DNA of 64,000 nt from Bombyx mori (taxonomy: Eukaryota > Arthropoda > Insecta > Lepidoptera > Bombycidae), in contig NC_085116.1 of NCBI RefSeq assembly GCF_030269925.1, positions 1,178,001-1,242,000 on the forward strand, read 5' to 3'. Shown one piece after another: positions 46,832 to 55,447 of this stretch. The notes under the pieces were generated by a model, which did no database searches, was not told the DNA's origin, and saw nothing but the letters and a program-made list of their open reading frames with translations. The translations under genes and the position numbers were made by a program. Position 1 is the first letter of the stretch, and each line of letters starts with the position of its first letter.

Positions 46832-47735
46832 CCTACCTATGCTGATGGTCTAGGGAGACCATATCAGCGTAACCTTAACTAGTAGGTCAGCTCACGGAGC
46901 TCAAACCTGACGATGTTGCTAACGCGAACCCTAGCAAGAGCCGTGCTTCGCAGAATCTACCACCGGATCGGAAACGCGACCTTTTTTTTATATTGCCTAG
47001 ATGTCTTGACGAGCTCACAGCCCACCTGGTGTTAAGTGGTTACTGGAACCCATAGACATCTACGACGTAAATGCGCCACACACCTTGAGATATAAGTTCT
47101 AAGGTCTCAGTATAGTTACAACGGCTGCTCCACCCTTCTAACCGAAACGCATTACTGCTTCACGGCAGAAATAGGCGGGGCGGTGGTACCTACCCATGCG
47201 GACTCACAAGAGGTCCTACCACCAGTAATTACGCAAATTATAATTTTGCGGGTTTGATTTTTATTACACGATGTTATTCCTTCACCGTGGAAGTAAATCA
47301 TGAACAATTAACAATTGTTCACGATTGACTTCCGATGTTAATTATTTTATTAGAAAAATTGGTACCCGCCTGCGGGATTCGAACACCGGTCGATCGCTAT
47401 ATATGAATGCACCGGAAGTCTTATCCTTTAGGCCACAACGACTTCAACCTACTGAGAAGATCCGGCGAGAAACTTGGTGGGCTATGTATGCGGGTTAATT
47501 TACTCGCAGAGCCCTTCGTCGCAAGCGACAGGTTCGACGAGAACGATGACCGGGGCTTGGAATACCTAAAAGCACCGTTAGTGGATCGGGAGGATCCGAA
47601 ATGACGTGTTTTGGGCGACATCGACTGTTTACCGTTTGGTTCGCAGGATCGACTATATAGTTTCCGGCGGCCACGATGTGAGGATTCTCATGTCTTGCCC
47701 CTTTATCGAAGTGAACAGATGACGCGAGAGGAGAT
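46832..47735 (-). mobile_element. Jockey-type LINE 3' end split by a SINE
   Basis: 46832-46981 is the LINE tail (T run, CCTACCTATGCTGATGG ... GGATCGGAAACGCGACC). It resumes at 47447 (CCTACTGAGAAGATCCGGCG) into the ORF2 C-terminus, read on the minus strand as ARHENPHIVAAGNYIVDP and RPKHVISDPPDPLTVLLG. That is about 75% identical to the end of the intact ORF2 at 51851. Confidence 0.85.
46982..47446 (-). mobile_element. Full-length SINE with internal inverted duplication
   Basis: Complete copy with tail, body, junction palindrome and head (GGGATTCGAACACCGG). At 47288-47332 the segment GGAAGTAAATCATGAACAATT is followed at once by its near-complement, forming a 21-bp-arm hairpin not seen in other copies. 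Inserted in a LINE tail. Confidence 0.9.
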
Positions 47736-47896
47736 TTTATATATGCGCGTATTCCATACATTTAGCTATATTCCAAATTGTTTATTTTACAACTATTACG
47801 TCTACAGAATCATGGTCGGCGTGGCAGTAATCGAATAAAACTGCGACAGTCTTAGAATACTGTTTGTAAATCTTAAATGTGTTTTGATTAGTCACT

Positions 47897-47978
47897 GTAG
47901 GTTTACGACAAAGGGAAGATCTTCCACCGTGCGGCTGATATTGCTCGGCAGACCGACGGTCCGAATGCTGTTGTTCGG
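47897..47978 (-). repeat. Short dispersed repeat of unknown type
   Basis: Partner of 41100-41181. It lies directly outside the 3' LTR, so the LTR element probably inserted into or beside an older copy of this repeat. Confidence 0.6.
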
Positions 47979-47988
47979 ATCTTGTATA

Positions 47989-48352
47989 TGTAAGCTTGAG
48001 GGTAGACATTATTTTGTTGAACACCAAGTTAAACGAAGTCACCTTTGATTTCTGATTTAATCAACAATATGTTATCTTAACAATTCACTTTAACACTTGT
48101 CCAACTTTAACCAGTACGTACAACAGTCACTGAATCACACAACGTAACAAGAATATAGTAAGTGCACCAGGCAAACGCAGTCCAACGAATGTTTTTCTCG
48201 CAAGGCACGCACCGCCTTTTTATACTAGCCGGCGCAGCTGGCTTATGAGTCACTTCTGTTGCACGAGTGGAACGACACGGCCGGCGCACCCGGCTTGTGT
48301 GAGTCACGCCTGTTGCACGTGATGTTTATTAGAAATATTGTTAACGCCGTCA
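47989..48352 (-). repeat. 3' LTR
   Basis: Intact 364-bp LTR, TG...CA on the plus strand. Identical by eye to the split 5' LTR. Confidence 0.92.
48216..48321 (-). promoter_or_regulatory. LTR promoter: TATA box and duplicated AP-1-type enhancer
   Basis: On the minus strand a TATAAAAAGG box (48216-48224) lies downstream of two about 42-bp tandem units (48228-48269 and 48280-48321). Each carries TGACTCA (plus-strand TGAGTCA at 48246-48252 and 48300-48306) and a GTGCAACAG block. A tandem enhancer upstream of a TATA box is typical of U3 regions. The same module is in the 5' LTR at about 55470-55577. Confidence 0.7.
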
Positions 48353-48765
48353 CGGCCATACTGACATGCGCTCGTCCTCGTGCGCCTTTTTATGGTTGTT
48401 CTGTAGACAATAAGCGTATTCGTTCATCCTGACATTAACGGATGCAACTTAAAACGTGGTCTATGATATTAACAATCTAATACGGTTCGGTTCGCATAAT
48501 TCTTCAGAAAATCCTATACTGGCTATAAATACTGACTGCTTACATACCTGGGCCAGTTCATTTAAATCTCTTCAGGTATGTAAGTATGTCCCTTTTAACT
48601 TAAATCGGAATTGTTATCCCTTCAGTTTTTCGAACTGGACCGGATAATGCTAGACCGGATCGCAATCCCTGTAGCTAATTGTTGTGGCTAGTCCGGATGA
48701 AAATCCCTATAGCCAAGCCATTGGACCGGACAGACCCTTCAATGACTTCACACTTTTTTTTTTCT

Positions 48766-48797
<32 letters not shown>

Positions 48798-49029
48798 CTA
48801 GTCCGGATTAACATCTCTCTAGCCACATACAATTCTCTCTTTTTTTTTTTTTTAATCTGCGTGTACGGTAGCGTTTGTTAAAACATCTCTTAAACCAGAA
48901 CATTTATACGGAATTTCTTCAGAAATAGTGCGAGACCGACCATCGTTTTCTACATTTCCAACACCTGCACCTGAGGTGCCTGAGCTTACAGACATTGTAT
49001 CACTACCCACAGACTATGTTTGCTGTATC
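48353..49029 (-). other. LTR element 3' untranslated region
   Basis: No ORF recognised. Contains a perfect 12-bp inverted repeat CTTACATACCTG / CAGGTATGTAAG (48539-48550, 48573-48584). Three related about 30-bp units (GCTAGACCGGAT..., GGCTAGTCCGGATG..., GCTAGTCCGGATTA...) lie at 48649, 48686 and 48797, each ending in a TAGC-type complement. A pyrimidine run spans 48752-48855, which is a purine tract on the sense strand. Confidence 0.6.
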
Positions 49030-49612
49030 GCTATTTGCGGACAAAAATGTCGCTTCTATTGTCAGTGATAGAGTCGTCATCATTAAGATCAGTTTCATGA
49101 ACAAGATTAATTAACCCATCTGTGTACGCCGTCACGTCATCGTCACTATAATTTTTAGAAATTTCTAGTAGGCCTGACGGGCCTCGAGGTATTTCACGTA
49201 AGTTTTCATGGGGAAATTTGTACACTCTATTAGAACTATTTACATGTCTCAATTTATACCTATCGTTTTCCAAAACTGCAGTAATGTTGAAGGGACCTTT
49301 ACATTTTCGGTCAACTTACGAAAACAAAATCCCCAGCGGAAAAGAGTTTGACTTTAGCTTTGCCTCGACTAAACCAAGCTTCTGTTTGTGCCCTTTTTTA
49401 TGTTTTCGCCGGTCTTCGACCGTGCTAAATCAAGATCTAATCTAGAGGGATTATCACTCTGTTGAAACTTTAAGATATTTCAAGTGAACTACCCTGAACG
49501 GCAAACGTCTATTCTATTGGAGTAAACCCTGTTACTCGACAACGTGCACTATTAAGGGCGAGTTGAATATCCCCTAAGTGCTCTTGCCATCATGATTGGT
49601 CTAGGTTACTTT
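49030..49612 (-). pseudogene. Integrase C-terminal remnant
   Basis: Minus strand: end of the catalytic core (HLGDIQLALNS, VTGFTPIE) at about 49597-49513, then a GDFVF segment near 49335 and the GPF module (GPFNITAVLENDRYKLRHV) at about 49300, with an acidic C-terminus to 49031. These are hallmarks of gypsy-group integrases. Several stops and frame changes; the DDE residues upstream are missing. Confidence 0.75.
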
Positions 49613-49619
49613 CAGATCA

Positions 49620-49745
49620 AAGAGTGACTTGTTCATGAAACCGCTTACCATTGAATAAATTACTATGACTTTGTTTTATAAGACTACATTCTGACCCTGA
49701 ATGGAACATAAAGGGGAAGCCAAAACCACTTATCTGTAACACACT
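49620..49745 (-). pseudogene. Aspartic protease remnant
   Basis: Minus-strand frame with SGFGFPFMFHSGSECSLI, the surroundings of the retroviral-type active site. The catalytic D of the usual D-S/T-G is replaced by H, so it is dead. It joins within about 30 bp to the distal integrase, meaning that reverse transcriptase, RNase H and most of the integrase are deleted. Confidence 0.65.
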
Positions 49746-49799
49746 GAAGCTCTGGAACACACGTTGACGTCTCTGGTTGGACCTGCCACAGCACCTGGA

Positions 49800-50076
49800 G
49801 CTGTGTCGTTTTTCTTCTTGTAGCGCATGGAACACCCAGAAGCTACATGGCTCGCATCACCGCACACGTAACAGCCGACTTGCAGGCGAGAGCCGGGCGC
49901 CCACGGATGAGGAGGTTGTTCAGGTTTTGCAGGCTGTATTTTTGTGAGGCAAGTAGTAGCTCGAGCCTTAAGCGAATGTGTGAGAGTCAAAATTAAATCG
50001 ACACCATCCAATACTTCAACTACTTTAAACGGCCCTTTAAACTTCGTATCTAATTTCGTTTGATTATGGCTCTTCG
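49800..50076 (-). pseudogene. Chimeric GPF segment plus gag zinc knuckle
   Basis: One open minus frame begins with an integrase-like GPF segment (KFKGPFKVVEVLDG, about 50045-50000). It runs straight into a gag-like stretch ending in a CCHC zinc knuckle (C-x2-C-x4-H-x4-C: CYVCGDASHVASGC, about 49885-49840). In a normal element gag precedes integrase by kilobases, so this in-frame join is a rearrangement. Confidence 0.65.
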
Positions 50077-50081
50077 TATTA

Positions 50082-50860
50082 ATGTGTGGACGAGCTCACA
50101 GCCCACCTTGTGTTAAGTGGTTACTGGAACCCATAGACATCCACAGCGTAAACGCACCACACACCTTGAGATAGAAGTTCTAAGGTCTCAGTATAGTTAC
50201 AACCGCTGCCCCACCCTTCAAACCGAAATACACCACTGCTTCACGGCAGAAATAGGCAGGGTGATGGTACCTGTGCGGTCGATGGCACTATACGGAGCAC
50301 CCGTCTGGTGTCACGTCCTTACCCACGAGAACGTCGCCGCGCTGCGACGCCGGCAGCGCGCGATCGCAGTCAGAGTTATTCAATGATACCTCACAGTCTC
50401 TTACGAGGCGGCGCGCCCTAGCGCAAGTGCAGCTGGAGCGCGGGGGCTCCAATATCGGCAGTCCGTGCTGGAGGCGTGATCTCGTCGTTTGGCGGACCTG
50501 TCGGCCGGCCTCCGTACCGTCGAGGCGATCTGCCCGGTTCTCGCGGACTGGGTGGGCCGCGACCGCGGAAGTCTCACCTCCGGCTACCTGTGCAGACTCA
50601 CAAGACATTTTACCACCATGCAAACTTCTTACCGCAACAAATCTTACCAGCCACCACGCAAACTACAATTTTACGGGTTCCACCTCTCTTACACGATGTT
50701 ACTCCCACACTGAGGAAGCCAACCGCGAACACTTGTCAAGCACGCACAAGCACGCACTTCACCGGAAAAACCTGCATCCGCCAGCGGAACCCGAACACCG
50801 CCGCATCGCCAGGCACGAACGCACCGGACGTCTTATCTTACAGGTCACGACGACTTCAGA
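50082..50860 (-). mobile_element. SINE inside LTR element, carrying an R1 segment
   Basis: Tail half 50082-50278 and head half 50591-50860 form one full-length minus-orientation SINE, split by 312 bp of R1-clade coding DNA. The head half differs from the other copies mainly by T-to-C changes on the plus strand, and includes local duplications (CCACCATGCAAAC / CCACCACGCAAAC; AAGCACGCAC twice). Confidence 0.8.
50279..50590 (+). pseudogene. Internal R1-clade polymerase segment
   Basis: Plus frame: VRSMALYGAPVW, RRRQRAIAVRVIQ, then SVLEA and RRLADLSAGLRTVEAICPVL, GRDRGSLTSG. It corresponds to residues about 359-495 of the ORF at 36658-38505 with stops and a deletion. It contains neither the 5' nor the 3' end of the LINE, and both joints share short homology with the SINE (GTGCGG; GCAG-CTCAC). 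Confidence 0.8.
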
Positions 50861-51435
50861 TGTGTAAATTTTTCTTTCCCACGGAAACTTGCTTGCTTTC
50901 TTGTTTGCTTGCTTGCTGGAGCCCGAAGTCATCGAACGTGTAGTGTTATTGGTATGGAATCGAGTAGATTCTAAAATTTCAGCGACAATTCACAGTCTCA
51001 TGTCCTGGTTTACTGTACTAGTGCCATGTAACTCTAGCAGTAGTCATTGGCTTAAAAACGATTCGTGTCGGAACTACCCACTCGTCATGACAGATCCATT
51101 ATTGCGATCGAAGTTTCACTTGAGATTTGCACTTGCCTTAATTTCTTGCAATAGCTTGTTACGTGTTGTATTTCCGTTAGTAAATGCCATGTGATGAAGT
51201 CGACAGTCAAACTGGGCAACATGAGCCAGAACGTAAGATGTGACAATTTCTTCGTGGCTCAGATCTTCCATCGAGGTAACAGAGACGTTATTACACGACT
51301 TACGTATGCTGCATTCACGCTCTTGTGGCGTACCACTACTAGTATTCTGATCTGCATCATGTTTTTCTTTGCTGTACTTCGAACATGTTCAAACACGTCA
51401 CGCCAGTGAGAGTAGAGTCCTGATCTCACTTCTGA
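50861..51435 (-). other. LTR element leader and gag remnant
   Basis: Between the 5' LTR and the SINE. Minus-strand frames have several stops, and no motif was recognised beyond the primer-site-like TCAGAAGTGAGAT at 51423-51435. Confidence 0.5.
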
Positions 51436-51850
51436 TGTAAGCTTGAGGGTAGACATTATTTTGTTGAACACCAAGTTAAACGAAGTCACCTTTGATTTCT
51501 GATTTAATCAACAATATGTTATCTTAACAATTCACTTTAACACTTGTCCAACTTTAACCAGTACGTACAACAGTCACTGAATCACACAACGTAACAAGAA
51601 TATAGTAAGTGCACCAGGCAAACGCAGTCCAACGAATGTTTTTCTCGCATTTTTTTTCCTACCTATGCTGATAGCCTTGAGAGGCTATTTCAGCTTACCC
51701 TAGCTTGTGTAGGTGAGCTCGCGGGGCTCAAACCGGAGAATTGCTAACACCGCCCTAGCAAGAGCAGTGCTTCGCAGAATCTACCACCGGATCGGAAGCG
51801 CGACCCACTGAGAAGATCCGGCGAGAAACTCAGTGGGCTGTGTCTGTGGG

Positions 51851-54733
51851 TTAATTCGCTCGTCGAGCCCTTCGTCGCAAGCGACGGGTTCGGCGAGGAC
51901 GGTGACCGGTGCTTGTATTGCCTAAAAGCACCGTTAGTGGATCAGGAGGATCCGTGATGACGTGCTTTGGGCGACGTCGACGGTTTACCAAACGGTCTAC
52001 AGGATCGGGTATGTAGTTTCCGGCGGCCACGACAAGAGGGTTCTCATGTCGTGCCGCCTTCTCAAAGTGGCGCAGCGATGCCGACTGTAGATACTTACTG
52101 ACGGGGTCGAGCTCCAGGTCATCGTGGAGGTCCACGTTCCTCTGGAACCATGGTGCTCCGACGGCTATCCTGCAGAATCGGGATTGTATTACCTGAAGGG
52201 GTTTCAAGTTGGTGCGGGCCGCGTGAGCGAACACTACGCTTGCATACGTCATGACGGGGCGTATGCAAGTTTTGTAGAGGGTTACCTTGTTACGGAGGGA
52301 CAGTTTGCTTCGTCTACAAAGCATTGGGTAGAGTCGTCCTAGTATAAACGCGGCGCGATCGCGTACCGTTTTTACGTGGGGGCGGAATGTCATCCCTCTG
52401 TCGAGGGTGACGCCTAGGTATTTGACCTTCGGGGCCCACGGTATGGGCTGGTCAAAGAGAGTGATGGGGCTAACGGCGGAGGTGTTTACGCGCCTACTGG
52501 GGAGTGGGGTGCTCGAAGTGGTATTCGGAGGGCGACCCCTTTTGAATAGCACCGCTGTGCTTTTCGTGGGGTTAATGTCTATTCGCCACTTCCGGAACCA
52601 CTGTCCCATGGTGGTTACTGCGGTCTGGAGTCGCCGATGAAGCAACGACATCTTCCTACACGAGTAGTAGATAGCCGTGTCATCGGCGAAGAGCGCTAGA
52701 TGGGTCTCCGGAGACCGGGGTATATCGTTGATATACAAACTAAATAGTAACGGGGAGAGTGCGGAGCCTTGCGGGACTCCGGCAGTCAGATGACGGGGAC
52801 GAGAACGAGTTCCCTCTACTCGATATCGAAACGAACGGTTCGACAAGAAGTCTCGTATGATGAGCACGAGTCTGTCTGGCACTCCCATGTTGTACAGTTT
52901 GTAGATCAAACCGTTGTGCCAGACTTTGTCGAACGCCTTCGCTACATCGAAGAAGAGGGCGCCGGTCGGGATTTGTTTACGCCTATTTAGCCCTATTAAG
53001 ATGTGCTCCGTGAGGCGGTGCACTTGTTGTACGCACGAGTGTTTGGCGCGGAATCCAAACTGCTCGTCTATTAGAATTTTATTCGCGGTAACGAAGTCCC
53101 AGAGGCGTTTCCGAAGGAGCCGTTCGTAAATTTTGCCTATCGCTGGGAGGAGACTAATCGGTCGGTAACTAGCGGTTTCATTATTCGGTTTGCCCGGCTT
53201 GTGTATACCGATAACGTCTGCTTCTTTCCATACCGCCGGAAAGATGCAGTGCGTCATAGCAGCATTTAAGATGGTAGCCAACATTGTTATCAGTTGGACT
53301 GGTAAGAGTTTTAACGCGCGGTTGCGGATGCCGTCGGAGCCGGGTGCCTTCTTAGGTTGAAGGTTGTCTATTACTTCTCTAACTTCGTCAGAGGTAATGG
53401 GGGGTAACGCGTCCGAGGGTGGCAGGGAAGCTCTGCGCTCGACCTCCCTGTCGACTGCCTCGGTGTGTTCGGGGTCCGCGTATTGAGTGCTGGTGGTGCA
53501 CTGCTCTTGCAGTGCATCGGCCAGCAACTCTGCCTTGTCATCGTCATCGAAAGCCGGTGGTTGGCCTGAAGGGCGTACGAGAGGAGGCATAGTAGCGGTA
53601 GTTTCGGACTTGAGAGTCCTTGCTAGTCGCCAGTATGCTTGATGAGAGGGCGCGAGTCCTTCTAAGTAACTATCCCAATTCTCATTTCGGGCGTCGCTTA
53701 GGCGAGATTTTACATCCCGCTGTAGACGACGCATCCGAATCCGGTTTGAGTGCGTGGGAAGTTGATCGTAGGCCCGGATTGCCGCGTTTCTAACTCTTAG
53801 GAGGTTCCTAAGTTCGGGGGACAGTCTGATGCGGTGGAAGCTATCCTCCACATCGACTTCTTTTGAGGATCTTATGATCGCGGAAGAGATGTGATCCGTG
53901 ATGATGTTTATGGATTCGACTGTGTCCTCGGGGGAGGGAGTTGAATCCGGGCCGCAGGGGAGGATTGGTGGAGCGGCATCGGCTAAGCATTTGCCCAGCT
54001 TCTTCCAGTCCACCATGGTCCTCGTAGCTGTGACTGGGTTGTGGGGGCGACCGAGCTGCATAACGACAGGTCGGTGGTCTGAGTCGAGCTCTGACATTGC
54101 TTCGATGGAACGCAAGCGCAGAGTTACGTTCCTCAGCAGTGCCAGGTCTATAGTGCTCGGACGGAGCGCGATGTTATACGGATAACATGTTGGAGTTGGG
54201 GGACCGACTACTTCAAAGGTAAGGTCGTCTATAAACGCGTCGAGACGCCTACCATTTATGTTTGAACTGTGGCAGTTCCACCTAGTGTGGTGGCAATTTA
54301 AATCGCCTGCCAGGATGACGGAGTCTCCCATGCCGAACAGTGACTCGATGTCACTGCTCAGAAGGGGCTTGTCCGGGGGGAGATAGACGGATGCGATGAC
54401 GATCGGCTGGTGTCCCGTCAGCGAGATACGGCACACTGACGCCTCGATATGTGAGAGCGAGGGGGTATCGAGAGGGACAACGTGCAGGGCCCGCCTATAG
54501 TAAATGGCAGTCCCGCCTTTGGAGGCGGTGAGTCTGTCATTCCTAACCATGACGTAATTCGCGACTTTCGGGTCACGACGCGAGGGCTTCAGGCAGGTCT
54601 CCTGCACTAGCAGAATATCTACAAGATTGTCGCGGAGGAATTCGTAAATTTGATCGCGTTGTCGCGCGAGTCCGTTAGCATTGTAGAATGCTAACGTAAG
54701 GGAATATGGTTTCTCTCTAGCGTTTTGCGCCAT
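51851..54733 (-). CDS. LINE ORF2: APE endonuclease and reverse transcriptase
   Basis: 960 codons without interruption. It nicks target DNA and copies the LINE RNA from the nick. N-terminal APE-type endonuclease: FYNANGL (16-22), the QET glutamate (E45), AGDLN (D144, N146) and DSDHRP (217-222). Reverse transcriptase: APGSDGIRNRAL (463-474), ASYRPISLLPAIGKIYERLL (521-540), motif A FDVAKAFD (595-602), motif B AGVPQGSALSP (651-661), motif C FADD (682-685). No RNase H; basic C-terminus RRLRRRARRAN. All catalytic residues I can check are present, so the protein could be active. The ATG is 15 nt after the ORF1 stop, suggesting reinitiation. Motif wording and ORF layout fit the Jockey clade. Confidence 0.93.
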   Translation of the reverse strand: MAQNAREKPYSLTLAFYNANGLARQRDQIYEFLRDNLVDILLVQETCLKPSRRDPKVANYVMVRNDRLTASKGGTAIYYRRALHVVPLDTPSLSHIEASVCRISLTGHQPIVIASVYLPPDKPLLSSDIESLFGMGDSVILAGDLNCHHTRWNCHSSNINGRRLDAFIDDLTFEVVGPPTPTCYPYNIALRPSTIDLALLRNVTLRLRSIEAMSELDSDHRPVVMQLGRPHNPVTATRTMVDWKKLGKCLADAAPPILPCGPDSTPSPEDTVESINIITDHISSAIIRSSKEVDVEDSFHRIRLSPELRNLLRVRNAAIRAYDQLPTHSNRIRMRRLQRDVKSRLSDARNENWDSYLEGLAPSHQAYWRLARTLKSETTATMPPLVRPSGQPPAFDDDDKAELLADALQEQCTTSTQYADPEHTEAVDREVERRASLPPSDALPPITSDEVREVIDNLQPKKAPGSDGIRNRALKLLPVQLITMLATILNAAMTHCIFPAVWKEADVIGIHKPGKPNNETASYRPISLLPAIGKIYERLLRKRLWDFVTANKILIDEQFGFRAKHSCVQQVHRLTEHILIGLNRRKQIPTGALFFDVAKAFDKVWHNGLIYKLYNMGVPDRLVLIIRDFLSNRSFRYRVEGTRSRPRHLTAGVPQGSALSPLLFSLYINDIPRSPETHLALFADDTAIYYSCRKMSLLHRRLQTAVTTMGQWFRKWRIDINPTKSTAVLFKRGRPPNTTSSTPLPSRRVNTSAVSPITLFDQPIPWAPKVKYLGVTLDRGMTFRPHVKTVRDRAAFILGRLYPMLCRRSKLSLRNKVTLYKTCIRPVMTYASVVFAHAARTNLKPLQVIQSRFCRIAVGAPWFQRNVDLHDDLELDPVSKYLQSASLRHFEKAARHENPLVVAAGNYIPDPVDRLVNRRRRPKHVITDPPDPLTVLLGNTSTGHRPRRTRRLRRRARRAN

Positions 54734-54748
54734 TGATTACCGGTGATT

Positions 54749-55447
54749 TTAGAAAGTACGGGCCACGGACTCGTAAACGTCCATGTAATCGAACGCGGCC
54801 GCGAGCCGTTGTTCGGGGTTTACCGCCCTTCGCAACGCGTCTGCGAACGATCGCAGACGGTCGAAGTTGACCGCCGTGACGAAGTCGCGCACGAGCGTGA
54901 AGTCGTTGACGGCTGAGGGTTGCGGGGGACGGTACGCGGGCGCGGGGGGAGGTGCGAGCAGGGGCTGCGGCGCGGGACGTGTCGCGAGCGGGGGCTGGGG
55001 TGCGGTTTGTGTTCCCGACCTCGTATACGGCAGCGGTTTATTCCACGCCGAGACGGTGGGAACCGCAGCCGGTACGAAGGCGGGTTTCGGTGCTGAAGGC
55101 ACCGAAGTCTTTGGGCCGACGGTACGGGGGGCTGGGTGGGTCGGACGTTTTCGCGGAGCCCTAGGACATCCACGGTAATTCGCGGGGTGCCCTTGCTTAA
55201 GGCATAGGACACAGCTTGGGGGTTCGGTCGCGGTTTCCCTAACTCGCGAGCAATCTACCGTGGCGTGATCGCCGAGACACTTCACGCAGCGGGGGCGCGC
55301 GTGGCAATTCCGAGCCGAGTGGCCATATAGTTGGCATCTGTGGCACTGTCCGGGAGTGCCACGTCTATGGGGGGCTTCAATGGTAACCCCGGATAGGCCA
55401 CATACTGTCGCGAGACATGCGATCTTTTTCTTGGCCTCCGGGGTTTT
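54749..55447 (-). CDS. LINE ORF1 (gag-like), 5'-truncated
   Basis: Open frame of about 232 LINE codons. It carries three cysteine/histidine knuckles in a row: CHRCQLYGHSARNC, CVKCLGDHATVDC and CVLCLKQGHPANYRGC. A proline/alanine-rich linker and an acidic/helical tail follow. Such proteins bind the LINE RNA. The N-terminus is lost at the 5' break (KTPEAKKK); the first seven codons of the open frame are read from the flanking LTR and are not native. No stop inside. Confidence 0.88.
   Translation of the reverse strand, partial: KTPEAKKKIACLATVCGLSGVTIEAPHRRGTPGQCHRCQLYGHSARNCHARPRCVKCLGDHATVDCSRVRETATEPPSCVLCLKQGHPANYRGCPRAPRKRPTHPAPRTVGPKTSVPSAPKPAFVPAAVPTVSAWNKPLPYTRSGTQTAPQPPLATRPAPQPLLAPPPAPAYRPPQPSAVNDFTLVRDFVTAVNFDRLRSFADALRRAVNPEQRLAAAFDYMDVYESVARTF

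Larger units (their letters stand above)
51650..55447 (-). mobile_element. Jockey-type LINE, nearly complete
   Basis: 3.8-kb insertion in the 5' LTR. Target duplication TTTTTCTCGCA at 51639-51649 and 55448-55458. Short A tail at 51650-51657 (T run), 3' UTR 51658-51850, intact ORF2, and an ORF1 that lacks only its N-terminal part. Its 3' UTR is the source type for at least nine short tails elsewhere in this window. Possibly the BMC1-type family of Bombyx; the name was not verified. Confidence 0.92.

Noticed and set aside
48353..48420. Plus-strand orientation for the LTR element
   Set aside because: No primer-site-like start follows the left LTR, while the TATA box, zinc knuckle, protease and integrase remnants are all on the minus strand.
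52124..55178. Plus-strand ORFs of 70-103 codons
   Set aside because: Antisense shadows of LINE ORF1 and ORF2.
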